Source: Rhizobium sp. ASV20 (GTDB lineage: Bacteria; Pseudomonadota; Alphaproteobacteria; Rhizobiales; Rhizobiaceae). From it: DNA of 64,000 bases. The stretch spans positions 18,720 through 82,719 of the forward strand of contig NZ_JAELTU010000009.1 of assembly GCF_016429015.1 (NCBI RefSeq), given 5' to 3'. Positions 19,669 through 30,235 of the stretch are shown piece by piece (the first letter of the stretch is position 1; the number at the start of each line of letters is the position of its first letter). The notes beneath the pieces were generated by a model that was not told where the DNA came from, made no database searches, and saw only the letters and a list, made by a program, of their open reading frames with translations. A program made the position numbers and the translations under genes.

Positions 19669-19709
19669 CAACGCATTGTGGCGAAAATGCAACGCATATC
19701 ATTGCGTTG
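19669..19709. promoter_or_regulatory. Repeated CAACGCA sites between ntrC and ntrY
   Basis: CAACGCA occurs at 19669-19675 and 19690-19696, 21 bp apart (two helical turns), and in inverse as TGCGTTG at 19703-19709. The last two form a 7-bp stem with a 6-nt loop directly after the ntrC stop, followed by CATTTTC on the minus strand. It may be a weak ntrC terminator, an operator for ntrY, or both. Confidence 0.4.
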
Positions 19710-21157
<1,448 letters not shown>

Positions 21158-21161
<4 letters not shown>

Positions 21162-22315
21162 CGAGTAGTCCCTGTAGAGTTCGGAAGTGGGGCATCTTCT
21201 GAAGTGATGCCCTTGGAGGCAGGCATCAAAACACGGAAAGTAGTGCGATGGTTCTGGCTATCGCATTCGACGATACCGCCGTGGTCGCCTATGATCTTGG
21301 CGACCAGCGCGAGGCCAAGGCCGGTTCCGTTCGTTTTCGTCGTGATGAACGGATCGAAGAGATGCGGGACGAGATCAAGCGGCACGCCGGGGCCATTATC
21401 GATGACGCAGAACTCCAGCGGCAGCGAAATCTTTTCGCGGGTGCCGGCGACCGACAGCCTGATGCCAGGGCGATAGGCCGTCGTCAGCATGATCTCGCCA
21501 TCCTGACGGTCACCGACCGCTTCGGAAGCGTTCTTCACGAGGTTGAGGAAGACCTGCACAAGCTGGTCCCGGTTCGCAAAGACCGCCGGCAGTGACGGGT
21601 CGTAGTTCTCGGAGATCTTGATGTTGCGGGCAAAGCCGGCCTTGGCGACGGCTTTCACATGATCGAGCACCGAGTGGATATTGACGGGCACGCGATCGAC
21701 CGGCCGCTCATCCGAGAAAACCTCCATGCGGTCGACCAGCGACACGATGCGGTCCGTTTCGTCGCAGATCAGGCGCGTCAATGCCCGATCGTCATCCTCG
21801 ACCGATTGCTCGAGCAGCTGCGCGGCACCGCGAATGCCAGATAGCGGGTTCTTGATCTCATGCGCCAGCATGGAGGCAAGCCCCGTGACCGAGCGGGCGG
21901 CCGCGCGATGCGTCAATTGCCGGTCGATCTTGTCAGCCATTGAGCGCTCCTGGAACACCACGACGACAGAGCCGGTATCACTCGACACCGGGGCGACATA
22001 GAGGTCCACGAGCTTGTCCTGGCCCAGGCGCGGCGAGCTTAGGTCGACACGATATTCGTTAACCGGCGCGCGACGCTCGCGCACCTGATCGATCAGCGCC
22101 AGCAGCGGGCTGCCGAAGGGGATGAAGGTCGAAATCTTGTAGCGCGACAGATGCGACGCGCTGGCGCCGAAAAAGGCTTCGGCCTCCCAGTTGGCAAAGG
22201 CGATGAGGCCGGCCTCGTCAACCATGATGACCGGGTTCTGGATAGCGTTGAGAACGGCCATGGCTACCGAATTGGCCGCTTCACCCTCGGCTCCGGAACT
22301 TGATTTCGAAGTCAT
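21158..22315 (-). CDS. ntrB: Nitrogen-regulation sensor kinase NtrB
   Basis: Soluble PII-controlled histidine kinase/phosphatase for NtrC (385 aa). A PAS domain occupies residues ~20-120 ([16 protein letters not shown]). HisKA carries H152 ([19 protein letters not shown]), and HATPase blocks are [18 protein letters not shown] and [11 protein letters not shown]. There is no membrane segment. The start at 22315 has GGAGG 4 bp upstream and overlaps the dusB stop in ATGA, so dusB-ntrB-ntrC is a coupled operon. Confidence 0.96.
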
Positions 22316-23340
22316 GCAGCCTCCTGGACGCATTGGGCGAGATCGGCGCCGGCCTGCAGCGCGGCAAGTAACGCTGCAGCCACCTCGCCGCTCTCTTTCG
22401 ACGTCATGATTTTCGCCTTGTCGGCACCTGTCGTTGCCGGCGCATAGCGATCGAGATACCAGGCCAGATGCTTGCGGGCATGTCGGATGCCGACGGCTTC
22501 ACCATAGAATTCCAGCATCATGCGGTAATGTTCGAGCGCGACTTCGATGATCTCCTGTCGGCCTGGTTCGCGATGACCGGCAAGAACGCCGGCATGCCAT
22601 GGGCGGCCTTGGCAGCCGCGACCGATCATGACGACGTCTGCACCGGATCGCCGCAGGATTTCCTCGGCGTCTTCGATCGTTTCGACATCTCCATTGGCAA
22701 CGAGCGGAATGGAGACGGCATCGCGCACGGCATGGATCGCGTCCCAATCCGCCCTGCCCTCGTAGAACTGCATGCGTGTGCGACCATGGATGGTGACGAG
22801 CTGGATGCCGGCTTCCTCGGCGCGGCGCGCAATATGAGGCGCGTTGATGGAGTTCTCATCCCAACCAAGGCGCATCTTCAGGGTCACGGGAATGTTCACC
22901 GCGCCGACCGTCGCTTCGATCAAAGTCAGCGCATGATCGGGGTCGCGCATCAATGCCGAACCTGAATAGCCGCCAATGACCTTCTTGGCCGGGCAACCCA
23001 TATTGATATCAATGATATCGGCGCCGTTGTCAGCCGCGATCTTGGCGGCCTCGGCCATCCAATAGGCCTCCCGCCCGGCCAGCTGCACCATATGCGGCTT
23101 CAGTCCGGCGCTCTTCAGGCGTGCCCAGGATTCCGCCGTATCCTGCACCAGCTCGCGACTCGCCACCATTTCCGTGACGACAAGGCCTGCGCCATAACGC
23201 AAGGCGAGCTGTCGGAAAGGCAGGTCGGTCACACCCGACATCGGCGCTAGAATAACGCGATTGCGGATGGATACCGGACCGATGGAAAATGGGGCTGCGA
23301 GCTTGGAGGAAAGCAAATGATTATCTTTCGGGCACACCAT
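22312..23340 (-). CDS. dusB: tRNA-dihydrouridine synthase DusB (NifR3)
   Basis: FMN enzyme that reduces uridine to dihydrouridine in the tRNA D-loop; historically called nifR3 because it precedes ntrBC in rhizobia and Rhodobacter. The 342-aa protein shows the TIM-barrel start [15 protein letters not shown], the catalytic cysteine in NMGCPAKKV, the FMN-binding LKMRLGW and TIHGRTR blocks, and [12 protein letters not shown]. It is the first gene of the ntrBC operon, so the promoter for ntrBC should lie between 23341 and the divergent ispDF. Confidence 0.95.
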   Translation of the reverse strand: MVCPKDNHLLSSKLAAPFSIGPVSIRNRVILAPMSGVTDLPFRQLALRYGAGLVVTEMVASRELVQDTAESWARLKSAGLKPHMVQLAGREAYWMAEAAKIAADNGADIIDINMGCPAKKVIGGYSGSALMRDPDHALTLIEATVGAVNIPVTLKMRLGWDENSINAPHIARRAEEAGIQLVTIHGRTRMQFYEGRADWDAIHAVRDAVSIPLVANGDVETIEDAEEILRRSGADVVMIGRGCQGRPWHAGVLAGHREPGRQEIIEVALEHYRMMLEFYGEAVGIRHARKHLAWYLDRYAPATTGADKAKIMTSKESGEVAAALLAALQAGADLAQCVQEAA

Positions 23341-23386
23341 ACATCTGCACTATTTTTAGACACGCTTTAAAAGTTTGCCAAGAGGT

Positions 23387-23409
23387 TTCGAGGAGCCTCG
23401 ATATTTTTT
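23387..23409 (+). terminator. Small hairpin with T-tract upstream of ispDF
   Basis: TCGAG-GAGC-CTCGA (23387-23400) is followed by TATTTTTTGGG. The stem is only 5 bp, so it may be a leader attenuator of ispDF, a weak terminator, or chance. Confidence 0.25.
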
Positions 23410-23562
23410 GGGCAAATGCTGGAAAGTTCTTGAGTGAGGCGATAGACCCTGCGGAAGCAGGATCCCGTTTTGGCGATCTATTTAGCATGCGCTTGTTCAA
23501 AGGAAAGCTTTACGCTTTTCAAAGCCATGCCGAAGACCGTGCCTTTCATCTTTCGGGGGTTT

Positions 23563-24783
23563 ATGACGCAAATGCATTCAACGCAACCGCTGTCGGTAGG
23601 AATCGTGATCGTTGCCGCCGGGCGTGGCGAACGGGCAGGCGCTCCCGAAGAAGGCCCAAAGCAATATCGCCCGATCGGCGGCAAAGCGGTTATTGCGCAT
23701 ACGCTTGAAAGATTCGTGACATGGCCGCAGGCATCGAAGATCGTCGTCGTCATTCATCGAGACGATGAAAAGCTGCTACGCTCGGCGCTGAGCCAGGTCG
23801 CTGAAATGCCTGAGATCGAGATCGCCTTTGGCGGCGCGACGCGTCAGCAGTCCGTACTTGCCGGGCTAAGGCAGTTGAAGGACGGCGGCGTGACCCATGT
23901 GATGATCCACGACGCGGTGCGCCCCTTCTTCGATCATGATCTGCTGGATCGCGTCACGGCGGCCCTTGCAGCTGGCGCGCCGGCCGTGCTGCCTGCCATG
24001 CCGGTCAGCGACACGCTGAAGCGTGGCGACGCGAGCGGCTTGGTGGCCGAGACCGTACCTCGCGCCGGACTTCATGCTGCGCAAACGCCGCAATCTTTCC
24101 GCTTCGCCGATATTCTTGCCGCACATGAGAAAGCAGCCACCGACGGCAAAAGCGATTTCACCGACGACGCGGCAATTGCCGAATGGTGTAACCTGCCGGT
24201 GACATTGGTGACCGGCAGTGCAGATAATGTGAAACTGACGATCAAGAGGGATATTGCCATGGCCGATGAAAAGCTGACCGCCGGTCTTTTGCCTGACGTG
24301 CGCACCGGCAACGGCTATGACGTCCACCAGCTGGAGCCAGGCGACGGCGTCACCCTTTGCGGCGTACTCATTCCGCACGACCAGCGGCTCAAGGGGCATT
24401 CGGATGCCGATGTGGCCTTGCATGCACTCACGGATGCCCTGCTTGCCACATGCGGCGCCGGCGATATCGGTGACCATTTTCCGCCCTCCGATCCGCAGTG
24501 GAAGGGCGCCCCGTCCCGGATCTTCATCGAACATGCGGCTAAGATCGTGCGCGAACGCGGCGGCACCATCATGAATGCGGACGTCTCGCTGATTGCCGAG
24601 GCGCCGAAGGTCGGGCCGCACCGAGATGTCATGCGGGCCAAGCTTTCCGAATTTCTTGGTATCAGCATCGACCGCTGTTCGGTCAAGGCAACCACAAACG
24701 AGCAAATCGGCTTCATCGGTCGCCGCGAGGGCATCGCAGCCATCGCGACGGCGACCGTCGTCTATCGCGGAGGCAAGGCATAA
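23563..24783 (+). CDS. ispDF: Bifunctional IspD/IspF enzyme of the MEP isoprenoid pathway
   Basis: A fusion of 2-C-methyl-D-erythritol 4-phosphate cytidylyltransferase (residues ~1-230) and 2-C-methyl-D-erythritol 2,4-cyclodiphosphate synthase (~245-406), giving two steps toward IPP and undecaprenyl phosphate. IspD shows [21 protein letters not shown] and [10 protein letters not shown]. IspF shows the zinc motif [23 protein letters not shown] and [15 protein letters not shown]. The fused form is typical of alphaproteobacteria. The ATG at 23563 follows CGGGGG; a start at 23470 would add a poor N-terminus. It overlaps cinA by 1 bp (TAATG). Confidence 0.95.
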   Translation: MTQMHSTQPLSVGIVIVAAGRGERAGAPEEGPKQYRPIGGKAVIAHTLERFVTWPQASKIVVVIHRDDEKLLRSALSQVAEMPEIEIAFGGATRQQSVLAGLRQLKDGGVTHVMIHDAVRPFFDHDLLDRVTAALAAGAPAVLPAMPVSDTLKRGDASGLVAETVPRAGLHAAQTPQSFRFADILAAHEKAATDGKSDFTDDAAIAEWCNLPVTLVTGSADNVKLTIKRDIAMADEKLTAGLLPDVRTGNGYDVHQLEPGDGVTLCGVLIPHDQRLKGHSDADVALHALTDALLATCGAGDIGDHFPPSDPQWKGAPSRIFIEHAAKIVRERGGTIMNADVSLIAEAPKVGPHRDVMRAKLSEFLGISIDRCSVKATTNEQIGFIGRREGIAAIATATVVYRGGKA

Positions 24784-25277
24784 TGCATTTTCCCGATGAG
24801 ATTATCGTACTCGCTCAGAAGATCGTCACCGACTTCACAGCTAGGGGTTGGATGGTCGCGACGGCTGAATCCTGCACCGGTGGCCTGATCGCCGGCGCGC
24901 TGACCGAAATCCCCGGCTCGTCCGCGGTCGTAGACCGCGGCTTCGTCACCTATACGAATATCGCAAAGATGGAGATGCTCGGCGTTCAGGAGCAGACGCT
25001 TGCGCAATTTGGCGCGGTTTCGAAGGAAACGGCGCTGCAGATGGTGCATGGCGCCCTCTTCCGCTCCCGGGCGGATTTCGCCGTCGCGGTGACCGGCGTT
25101 GCCGGCCCCGGCGGCGGCTCTGCGGAAAAGCCCGTGGGGCTCGTCCATCTCGCCGCCAAGGCACGCAATGGCAAGCTCGTTCATCATGAAATGCGCTATG
25201 GCGATATCGGCCGCGATCAGTTTCGGCTCGCCACCTTGAAGACTGCGCTGGAGATGCTTGTTACGCTCGGTCAGTGA
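24783..25277 (+). CDS. cinA: CinA-family nicotinamide-nucleotide amidohydrolase (PncC)
   Basis: A 164-aa single-domain form of the CinA C-terminal family, which deamidates NMN to recycle NAD. The motifs ATAESCTGGLIAGALTEIPGSS and AVAVTGVAGPGGGSAEKPVG are complete, including the serine and lysine region. It lacks the N-terminal MoeA-like domain of full CinA, as is usual in proteobacteria. It is translated with ispDF through a TAATG junction. The convergent ratA-like gene ends 12 bp away, with a CGGTC-agt-GACCG repeat spanning its stop codon. Confidence 0.9.
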   Translation: MHFPDEIIVLAQKIVTDFTARGWMVATAESCTGGLIAGALTEIPGSSAVVDRGFVTYTNIAKMEMLGVQEQTLAQFGAVSKETALQMVHGALFRSRADFAVAVTGVAGPGGGSAEKPVGLVHLAAKARNGKLVHHEMRYGDIGRDQFRLATLKTALEMLVTLGQ

Positions 25278-25289
25278 CCGGTCGCGGCA

Positions 25290-25736
25290 TCAGGCATAGA
25301 TTTTGTTGGCACGCGTCTCGAAGGCATCCGTGAACATGCGGAAGGCCCTGTCGAACATCGACCCCATCAGCGCGCCCAGAATGCGGCTCTTGAACTCATA
25401 GTCGATGAAGAAATCGATGACGCTGCCGCCATTTTCACCGGGCGTGAAGCGCCAGCGATTGTCGAGATATTTGAACGGGCCGTCGATATATTTCACATCG
25501 ATCGCACGCTCCGCTTTGTTCAGCAGAACCTGCGTCGTGAAGGTTTCGCGGATCGCCTTGTAGCCGACGGTCATATCGGCAATCAGCAGGATCTTGCCGT
25601 CGCGCTCCTTGCGACTGCGGACCGCAAGCCCCTCACAGAGCGGCAGAAACTCCGGATAGCGCTCGACGTCGGCAACAAGGTCGAACATCTGGTCGGGGGA
25701 ATGCGGAACGGGGCGGTGAGTTTCGAACTGAGGCAT
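25290..25736 (-). CDS. RatA/Coq10-like START-domain protein
   Basis: A 148-aa SRPBCC (Coq10/RatA) lipid-binding protein. The family pattern is clear: HSPDQMFDLVADVERYPEFLPLC, then MTVGYKAIRETFTTQV, and GSVIDFFIDYEFKSRILGAL. Coq10 homologues bind ubiquinone and aid respiration; E. coli RatA is reported to block ribosome association. Position beside lipA and the pyruvate dehydrogenase genes favours the quinone role, by inference. The start is uncertain: ATG at 25736 or TTG at 25745, directly after the upstream gene's stop. Confidence 0.88.
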   Translation of the reverse strand: MPQFETHRPVPHSPDQMFDLVADVERYPEFLPLCEGLAVRSRKERDGKILLIADMTVGYKAIRETFTTQVLLNKAERAIDVKYIDGPFKYLDNRWRFTPGENGGSVIDFFIDYEFKSRILGALMGSMFDRAFRMFTDAFETRANKIYA

Positions 25737-25745
25737 GAGCCGCAA

Positions 25746-26339
25746 TTAAGCAGGACGGCCAAGAAGATCAAGAAGCTGACGCATTTCGCCGCGGGATTTC
25801 AGCTGTAAAACGGGCACGTTCGGGCCATGCTGCGCGAGGCCGGCAATAACTTTGGGCGAGAATTTCTCTTCGAACGTCCAGATGAAATGCAGAAACTCCC
25901 AGTCAACTTTCTCGATACAGCCTGGCGCCATTTCAGGGCGCGTGCGGCCCATCCATTTGATCCAGCGGGAAATTGCACCCCAGATGCATAGCAGACGCGG
26001 CATCCGTACCCAGATGACGAAATCGGTGCGCGGCAGGCGCACATCGAATGTCGATGGATTTGTACCATCTAGGATCCATCTCTCTTCCTGAACCTTGGCA
26101 ACGATGATAGCGCGTTGTTCCTCCTTATCGCGCTCCACCCAACCGGGCAGCCACAGGACGTCACGATCGATGGAAACATAGGTGAGGCCGAAACGAGCGG
26201 AGATCTGCTGCGACAGAGTCGATTTTCCGCCCCCGGAACAACCCATAACGAGAATACGGTTCGCCCTGCGGATATGGTCGGCCGCTTCGACAAGATCGTG
26301 CACCTCGCTCCGCAATGCGGGCTTCGTCAGCTGATCCAT
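25746..26339 (-). CDS. P-loop kinase-like ATPase, first of a tandem pair
   Basis: A 197-aa AAA/adenylate-kinase-like protein. Walker A is GCSGGGKST, followed by the lid-like YVSIDRDVLWLPGW, the DGTNPSTFDVRLPRTD substrate loop, VIWVRMPR, and a basic GRTRPEMAPGC segment. It resembles proteins annotated as topology-modulation (FlaR) or small nucleotide kinases; the substrate is unknown. It is paralogous to the gene at 26349: the same length, the same motifs, and similar basic-acidic C-terminal halves (FLHFIWTFE / FLRYIWTFE). It sits between that gene and ratA, 9 bp after the former. Confidence 0.85.
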   Translation of the reverse strand: MDQLTKPALRSEVHDLVEAADHIRRANRILVMGCSGGGKSTLSQQISARFGLTYVSIDRDVLWLPGWVERDKEEQRAIIVAKVQEERWILDGTNPSTFDVRLPRTDFVIWVRMPRLLCIWGAISRWIKWMGRTRPEMAPGCIEKVDWEFLHFIWTFEEKFSPKVIAGLAQHGPNVPVLQLKSRGEMRQLLDLLGRPA

Positions 26340-26348
26340 TGCAGCCTC

Positions 26349-26942
26349 TCAGATATTGTTTCGGAGACGTGAAAGCAGTTCGTCGCCGTCACGGTAAGAC
26401 ATCAATGTCACTATAGGCACGTGGCCGCCGTGCCGCTCAAGCATGGCCTGAAACTGCGGCGCCTCGTTACGCTCGAATGTCCAGATGTAACGCAGGAACT
26501 TCCAGTCAAGCCGCTCCGGACATCCAGGCGCCATCTCTGGTCGGGACCGGCCTCGGTAACGAAACCAGCGGGAAATGACACCCCTCAGCGCAATATGCCG
26601 CGGCGGCCGTCGCCAGATGACGATATCGGTCCGCGGCAGCCGCAACGGCAAGGTTCCAGGGCTGTTGCCATCCATGATCCAGTGCGACCCTTCAACCGCC
26701 TTCTCGATCAACGCAATGGATTCCGGACGCGGCCGCAACGTCCAGCCCGGCAGCCAGAAAATATCCCGATCCATCGATACATAGGCAAGGCCGCGCAAAG
26801 ATGCGATTGCCTGCGCCAGCGTACTCTTGCCGGTGCCCGAGCAACCGATGACAAGCACACGCTCCGCCTTTTGAAGGATGCGTGCGGCTTGATCTATATC
26901 GACGACATGGGAAAGCGCCTGCGGCGCGACAGTCTGCTCCAC
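26349..26942 (-). CDS. P-loop kinase-like ATPase, second of a tandem pair
   Basis: A 197-aa paralogue of its downstream neighbour. Walker A is GCSGTGKST, with YVSMDRDIFWLPGW, MDGNSPGTLPLRLPRTDIVIW, GRSRPEMAPGCPERLDW and a C-terminal YRDGDELLSRL. The invariant SMDRD/SIDRD and W-LPGW blocks in both copies suggest one common fold and a similar reaction. Both lie downstream of the lipA terminator (27041-27068), so they may have their own promoter in the 100-bp gap. The role is unknown. Confidence 0.85.
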   Translation of the reverse strand: MEQTVAPQALSHVVDIDQAARILQKAERVLVIGCSGTGKSTLAQAIASLRGLAYVSMDRDIFWLPGWTLRPRPESIALIEKAVEGSHWIMDGNSPGTLPLRLPRTDIVIWRRPPRHIALRGVISRWFRYRGRSRPEMAPGCPERLDWKFLRYIWTFERNEAPQFQAMLERHGGHVPIVTLMSYRDGDELLSRLRNNI

Positions 26943-27040
26943 GGTCCAGCTCCATGATCGAATCTAAAGCGCCGATACCGGTGACAAACGGCGGTGTGTT
27001 CCCTAGGCCGCCTTAATAACAAAGAGATGACGGCGGGAAC

Positions 27041-27068
27041 AAAAAAACCGCGGCACAATCGCCGCGGT
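27041..27068 (-). terminator. Terminator after lipA
   Basis: On the minus strand ACCGCGGC pairs perfectly with GCCGCGGT across a 6-nt loop, followed by a run of seven T (27041-27047 on the plus strand as A). It is 33 bp after the lipA stop codon. Confidence 0.93.
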
Positions 27069-27101
27069 TCGTTCAAAAGACAAAGCTGGTTGGCTTTCGG
27101 T

Positions 27102-28073
27102 TTACTCAGCCGCAAGCAGCAGCTTCTTGGCGCGAGCGGCACGCAGACGCTCGAAATCGTCGCCGGCATGATGCGAGGAGCGCGTCAGCGGGCTGGACGA
27201 CACCATGAGGAAGCCCTTGGTATAAGCCACAGTCTCGTAGGACTTGAACTCTTCCGGCGTGACGAAGCTCATGACCTGATGATGCTTGCGCGTCGGCTGC
27301 AGATACTGACCGATGGTCAGGAAGTCGACGTCGGCGGTGCGCAGGTCATCCATCAGTTGCAGGACTTCGTTGCGTTCCTCGCCGAGGCCCACCATGATAC
27401 CCGATTTGGTGAACATTGTGGGGTCCAGTTCCTTGACCCGCTGCAGCAGGCGAACCGAATGGAAGTAACGCGCGCCGGGACGTACCTTCAGGTAGTTGCC
27501 GGGCACGGTTTCCATATTGTGGTTGAAGACATCGGGCTTGGCGGCGACGACCCGCTCCAGAGCGCCCGGCTTCTTCAGGAAGTCCGGCGTCAGGATTTCG
27601 ATGGTGGTTCCCGGCGAAGCAGCGCGGATTGCCCAGATGACCTTCTCGAAATGCTCCGCACCGCCGTCTTCGAGGTCGTCACGGTCGACCGAGGTGATGA
27701 CGACGTGGCTGAGCCCCATCTCCTTGACGGCCTTGGCGACATTTTCCGGCTCGGCCATATCAAGTGCATTCGGCTTGCCCGTCGCGACGTTGCAGAAGGC
27801 GCAAGCGCGCGTACAGATCTCGCCCATGATCATGAAGGTGGCGTGCTTTTTGTCCCAGCACTCGCCGATGTTCGGGCAGCCGGCCTCTTCGCAGACCGTG
27901 ACGAGCTTGTGCTCCTTCACGATCGAGCGGGTTTCGGCATAGCCCTTCGAGGTCGGCGCCTTCACGCGGATCCAGTCCGGCTTGCGCAGAACTTCGGTAT
28001 CCGGCCGATGTGCCTTCTCCGGGTGTCGTACGCGCTTGGCTTCCGGGTTGATCGTGTCGAGAATGGTGACCAT
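27102..28073 (-). CDS. lipA: Lipoyl synthase
   Basis: Radical-SAM enzyme that inserts two sulfurs into octanoyl groups on lipoyl domains, here most obviously those of PdhB and PdhC encoded upstream. The 323-aa protein has the auxiliary-cluster cysteines [12 protein letters not shown] (C-x4-C-x5-C), the radical-[13 protein letters not shown] (C-x3-C-x2-C), and the C-terminal R-S-S-H region ([11 protein letters not shown]). It lies downstream of the two GlsB-type genes and ends the gene series at a strong terminator. Confidence 0.97.
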   Translation of the reverse strand: MVTILDTINPEAKRVRHPEKAHRPDTEVLRKPDWIRVKAPTSKGYAETRSIVKEHKLVTVCEEAGCPNIGECWDKKHATFMIMGEICTRACAFCNVATGKPNALDMAEPENVAKAVKEMGLSHVVITSVDRDDLEDGGAEHFEKVIWAIRAASPGTTIEILTPDFLKKPGALERVVAAKPDVFNHNMETVPGNYLKVRPGARYFHSVRLLQRVKELDPTMFTKSGIMVGLGEERNEVLQLMDDLRTADVDFLTIGQYLQPTRKHHQVMSFVTPEEFKSYETVAYTKGFLMVSSSPLTRSSHHAGDDFERLRAARAKKLLLAAE

Positions 28074-28108
28074 GAAACGTCTACTTTCCGCCGCTCAAAT
28101 GCGGCCCT

Positions 28109-28360
28109 TCATCGCCGTGCGACTTTGGCGAGGAATATCAGAATGCATGCACCGATGAAACCGGTGATGAAAAAGCCGAGCCGGCCGCCGGGTACGCCGA
28201 CATGCAGGGCTACCAGCAGCCCTGCAGCGACGACCGAACCGGCAATACCGAGGATGATGTTGAGAATGATGCCATAGCGCGCATCCATCAGCTTGCCAGC
28301 GAGCCACCCCGCAAGACCGCCGATAATGATCAGACCCAGCCAACCAACGCTTTCCATCAA
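28109..28360 (-). CDS. GlsB/YeaQ/YmgE family membrane protein (copy 2)
   Basis: An 83-aa inner-membrane protein with three hydrophobic helices and the glycine-rich family blocks GLIIIGGLAGWLAGKLMDA, NIILGIAGSVVAAGLL and ITGFIGACILIF. It is a close paralogue of the gene at 4702. It stands 35 bp before lipA. Family members accompany stress responses; the molecular role is unknown. Confidence 0.85.
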   Translation of the reverse strand: MMESVGWLGLIIIGGLAGWLAGKLMDARYGIILNIILGIAGSVVAAGLLVALHVGVPGGRLGFFITGFIGACILIFLAKVARR

Positions 28361-28427
28361 ACCCTCGTTTCAAGCGCAATTCAGGACAATCCTCCCGAAT
28401 GCCGCGCTGCCTCTTACCGATAATGCG

Positions 28428-28682
28428 CTAGACGATCAATCTCGCCAGCAGCACCACGACGATCGCGCCGACGGTGGCATGGATGATTTCCACCACCAGC
28501 GCATTTTCAATGCCGAGCGAGATCCCGAAATAGTTGAACAGGAAGCCGCCCACAAAAGCGCCGATAACGCCACTCACAAGGCAACTGATAAGGCCGCCCC
28601 CACCGACGAGCAGGCTCGCGAGAAACCCTGCGACCAGACCGATAAGGAGAAAGACGACCCAACCTTGCGCAGCTATAGACAT
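28428..28682 (-). CDS. GlsB/YeaQ/YmgE family membrane protein (copy 3, divergent)
   Basis: An 84-aa protein with three predicted membrane helices: VVFLLIGLVAGFLASLLVGGG, ISCLVSGVIGAFVGGFLF and IIHATVGAIVVVLLARLIV. The family pattern GLVAGFLA-x-L-GGGG is kept, but similarity to copies 1 and 2 is low. It ends 67 bp before copy 2 and starts 55 bp after lpdA, so the pair is probably co-transcribed with lpdA. Confidence 0.82.
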   Translation of the reverse strand: MSIAAQGWVVFLLIGLVAGFLASLLVGGGGLISCLVSGVIGAFVGGFLFNYFGISLGIENALVVEIIHATVGAIVVVLLARLIV

Positions 28683-28737
28683 GTTGATTTCCTTTCCTGT
28701 TTTCCACCCTTTGGATAAAGGGCATGGCAGGAAATTA

Positions 28738-30183
28738 TCAAGCGTTCAGCACACGGCCATAGGCGTCGAGCACTGCTTCCTTCATCGTTTCCGAAACGGT
28801 CGGATGCGGGAAGATCGTATGCATCAACTCTTCTTCGGTCGTTTCCAGGTTCATGGCAACGACAAAGCCCTGAATGAGCTCGGTAACTTCTGCGCCGACC
28901 ATGTGCGCGCCCAGCAATTCGCCGGTCTTCTTGTCGAAGATGACCTTGCAGAGGCCCTGATCCTCACCGAGCGCGATTGCCTTGCCGTTGGCGACGAAGG
29001 AGAAGCGGCCGACGCGGATGTCGCGGCCGAGTTCCTTGGCCTTGGCTTCCGTCAGACCGACTGAGGCGACCTGCGGATGGCAATAGGTGCAGCCCGGGAC
29101 CTTGCTCTTGTCCGTCGGGTGAACATTCGGCAGACCTGCGATCTTCTCGATGCAGACAACGCCCTCATGCTCTGCCTTGTGGGCCAGCATCGGCGGTCCG
29201 GCGACGTCGCCGATCGCATAGATGCCGGGCACGTTGGTCTTGCCGTAGCCGTCGATGACAACGCAACCGCGGTCAGTCTTTACGCCGAGCGCCTCGAGGC
29301 CGAGATTTTCGATGTTACCCTGAACGCCGACGGCCGAGATCATGCGGTCTGCAACGATCTGCTGAACCTTGCCGTCTTCGGTTTCGACATGGGCGGTGAT
29401 GCTGTTGGCGGCCTTGTCGACCTTGATGACCTTCGCCTTGGTGAAGATCTTCAGGCCGCGCTTCTCAAGCTGCTTGCGGGCGATGCCAGAGACTTCGGCA
29501 TCCTCGACCGGCATGATCGTCGGCATGACCTCGACGACGGTGACGTCGACGCCCATCGAACGATAGAAGCTGGCGAATTCGATGCCGATGGCGCCCGAGC
29601 CCATGACGAGCAGCGACTTCGGCAGGAAGTCCGGCTTCAGCGCCTCGAAATAGGTCCAGATCAGCTTGCCATCCGGCTCGATGCCGGGCAGAGCGCGAGG
29701 ACGGGCACCAGTGGCAACGATGATGTGCTTGGCGGTGTAGGTGCCCTCGCCCTTGACGTTCTTCGGCACCGGATGCTGCGGCTCGACGGCCGGCTTGGTC
29801 GACTTGCTGACGACGATCTCGCCGGGCTTGGTGATCTTGGCTTCGCCCCAGATCACGTCGACCTTGTTCTTCTTCATCAGGAAGCCGACGCCGGTGTTCA
29901 AACGGGCGGAAACGCCACGCGAACGGGCGACAACTGCCTTTACATCAGCGCTCACCTTGCCTTCGAGAACGAGGCCGTAATCCTTCAAATGGTTGGAATG
30001 GTCGAGGATTTCAGCGGAGCGAAGCAGCGCCTTCGTGGGGATGCAGCCCCAGTTGAGGCAGATGCCGCCCAGATGCTCGCGTTCGACGATCGCGGTCTTC
30101 AGGCCAAGCTGGCCGGCGCGCACGGCGGCGACATAACCGCCCGGACCGGAGCCGATGATAATGACGTCGTAATTCTCAGCCAT
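28738..30183 (-). CDS. lpdA: Dihydrolipoamide dehydrogenase (E3)
   Basis: FAD enzyme that reoxidises dihydrolipoyl groups of E2 with NAD+. The 481-aa protein has GSGPGGYVAAVRAGQLG for FAD, the redox disulfide in GGICLNWGCIPTKALL (C-x4-C), the NAD-binding GSGAIGIEFASFY, and the catalytic HPTVSE near the end. There is no N-terminal lipoyl domain. It follows pdhA-pdhB-pdhC and the SGNH gene on the same strand, so it is the E3 dedicated to pyruvate dehydrogenase. Confidence 0.96.
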   Translation of the reverse strand: MAENYDVIIIGSGPGGYVAAVRAGQLGLKTAIVEREHLGGICLNWGCIPTKALLRSAEILDHSNHLKDYGLVLEGKVSADVKAVVARSRGVSARLNTGVGFLMKKNKVDVIWGEAKITKPGEIVVSKSTKPAVEPQHPVPKNVKGEGTYTAKHIIVATGARPRALPGIEPDGKLIWTYFEALKPDFLPKSLLVMGSGAIGIEFASFYRSMGVDVTVVEVMPTIMPVEDAEVSGIARKQLEKRGLKIFTKAKVIKVDKAANSITAHVETEDGKVQQIVADRMISAVGVQGNIENLGLEALGVKTDRGCVVIDGYGKTNVPGIYAIGDVAGPPMLAHKAEHEGVVCIEKIAGLPNVHPTDKSKVPGCTYCHPQVASVGLTEAKAKELGRDIRVGRFSFVANGKAIALGEDQGLCKVIFDKKTGELLGAHMVGAEVTELIQGFVVAMNLETTEEELMHTIFPHPTVSETMKEAVLDAYGRVLNA

Positions 30184-30235
30184 GTGTTTCCTGCCTTATT
30201 GCTGGCGGCGGGTCAGAGCCGGCGCCTTGACTGTA

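Noticed and set aside
25268..25280. CGGTC-agt-GACCG repeat across the cinA stop codon as a terminator
   Set aside because: The stem is 5 bp and no T-run follows on either strand, so it is too weak to call.
28707..28722. CCCTTT-ggat-AAAGGG hairpin between lpdA and the GlsB-type gene
   Set aside because: Only six base pairs and no T-run on the minus strand. It may still be an RNA structure, but I cannot support a terminator.
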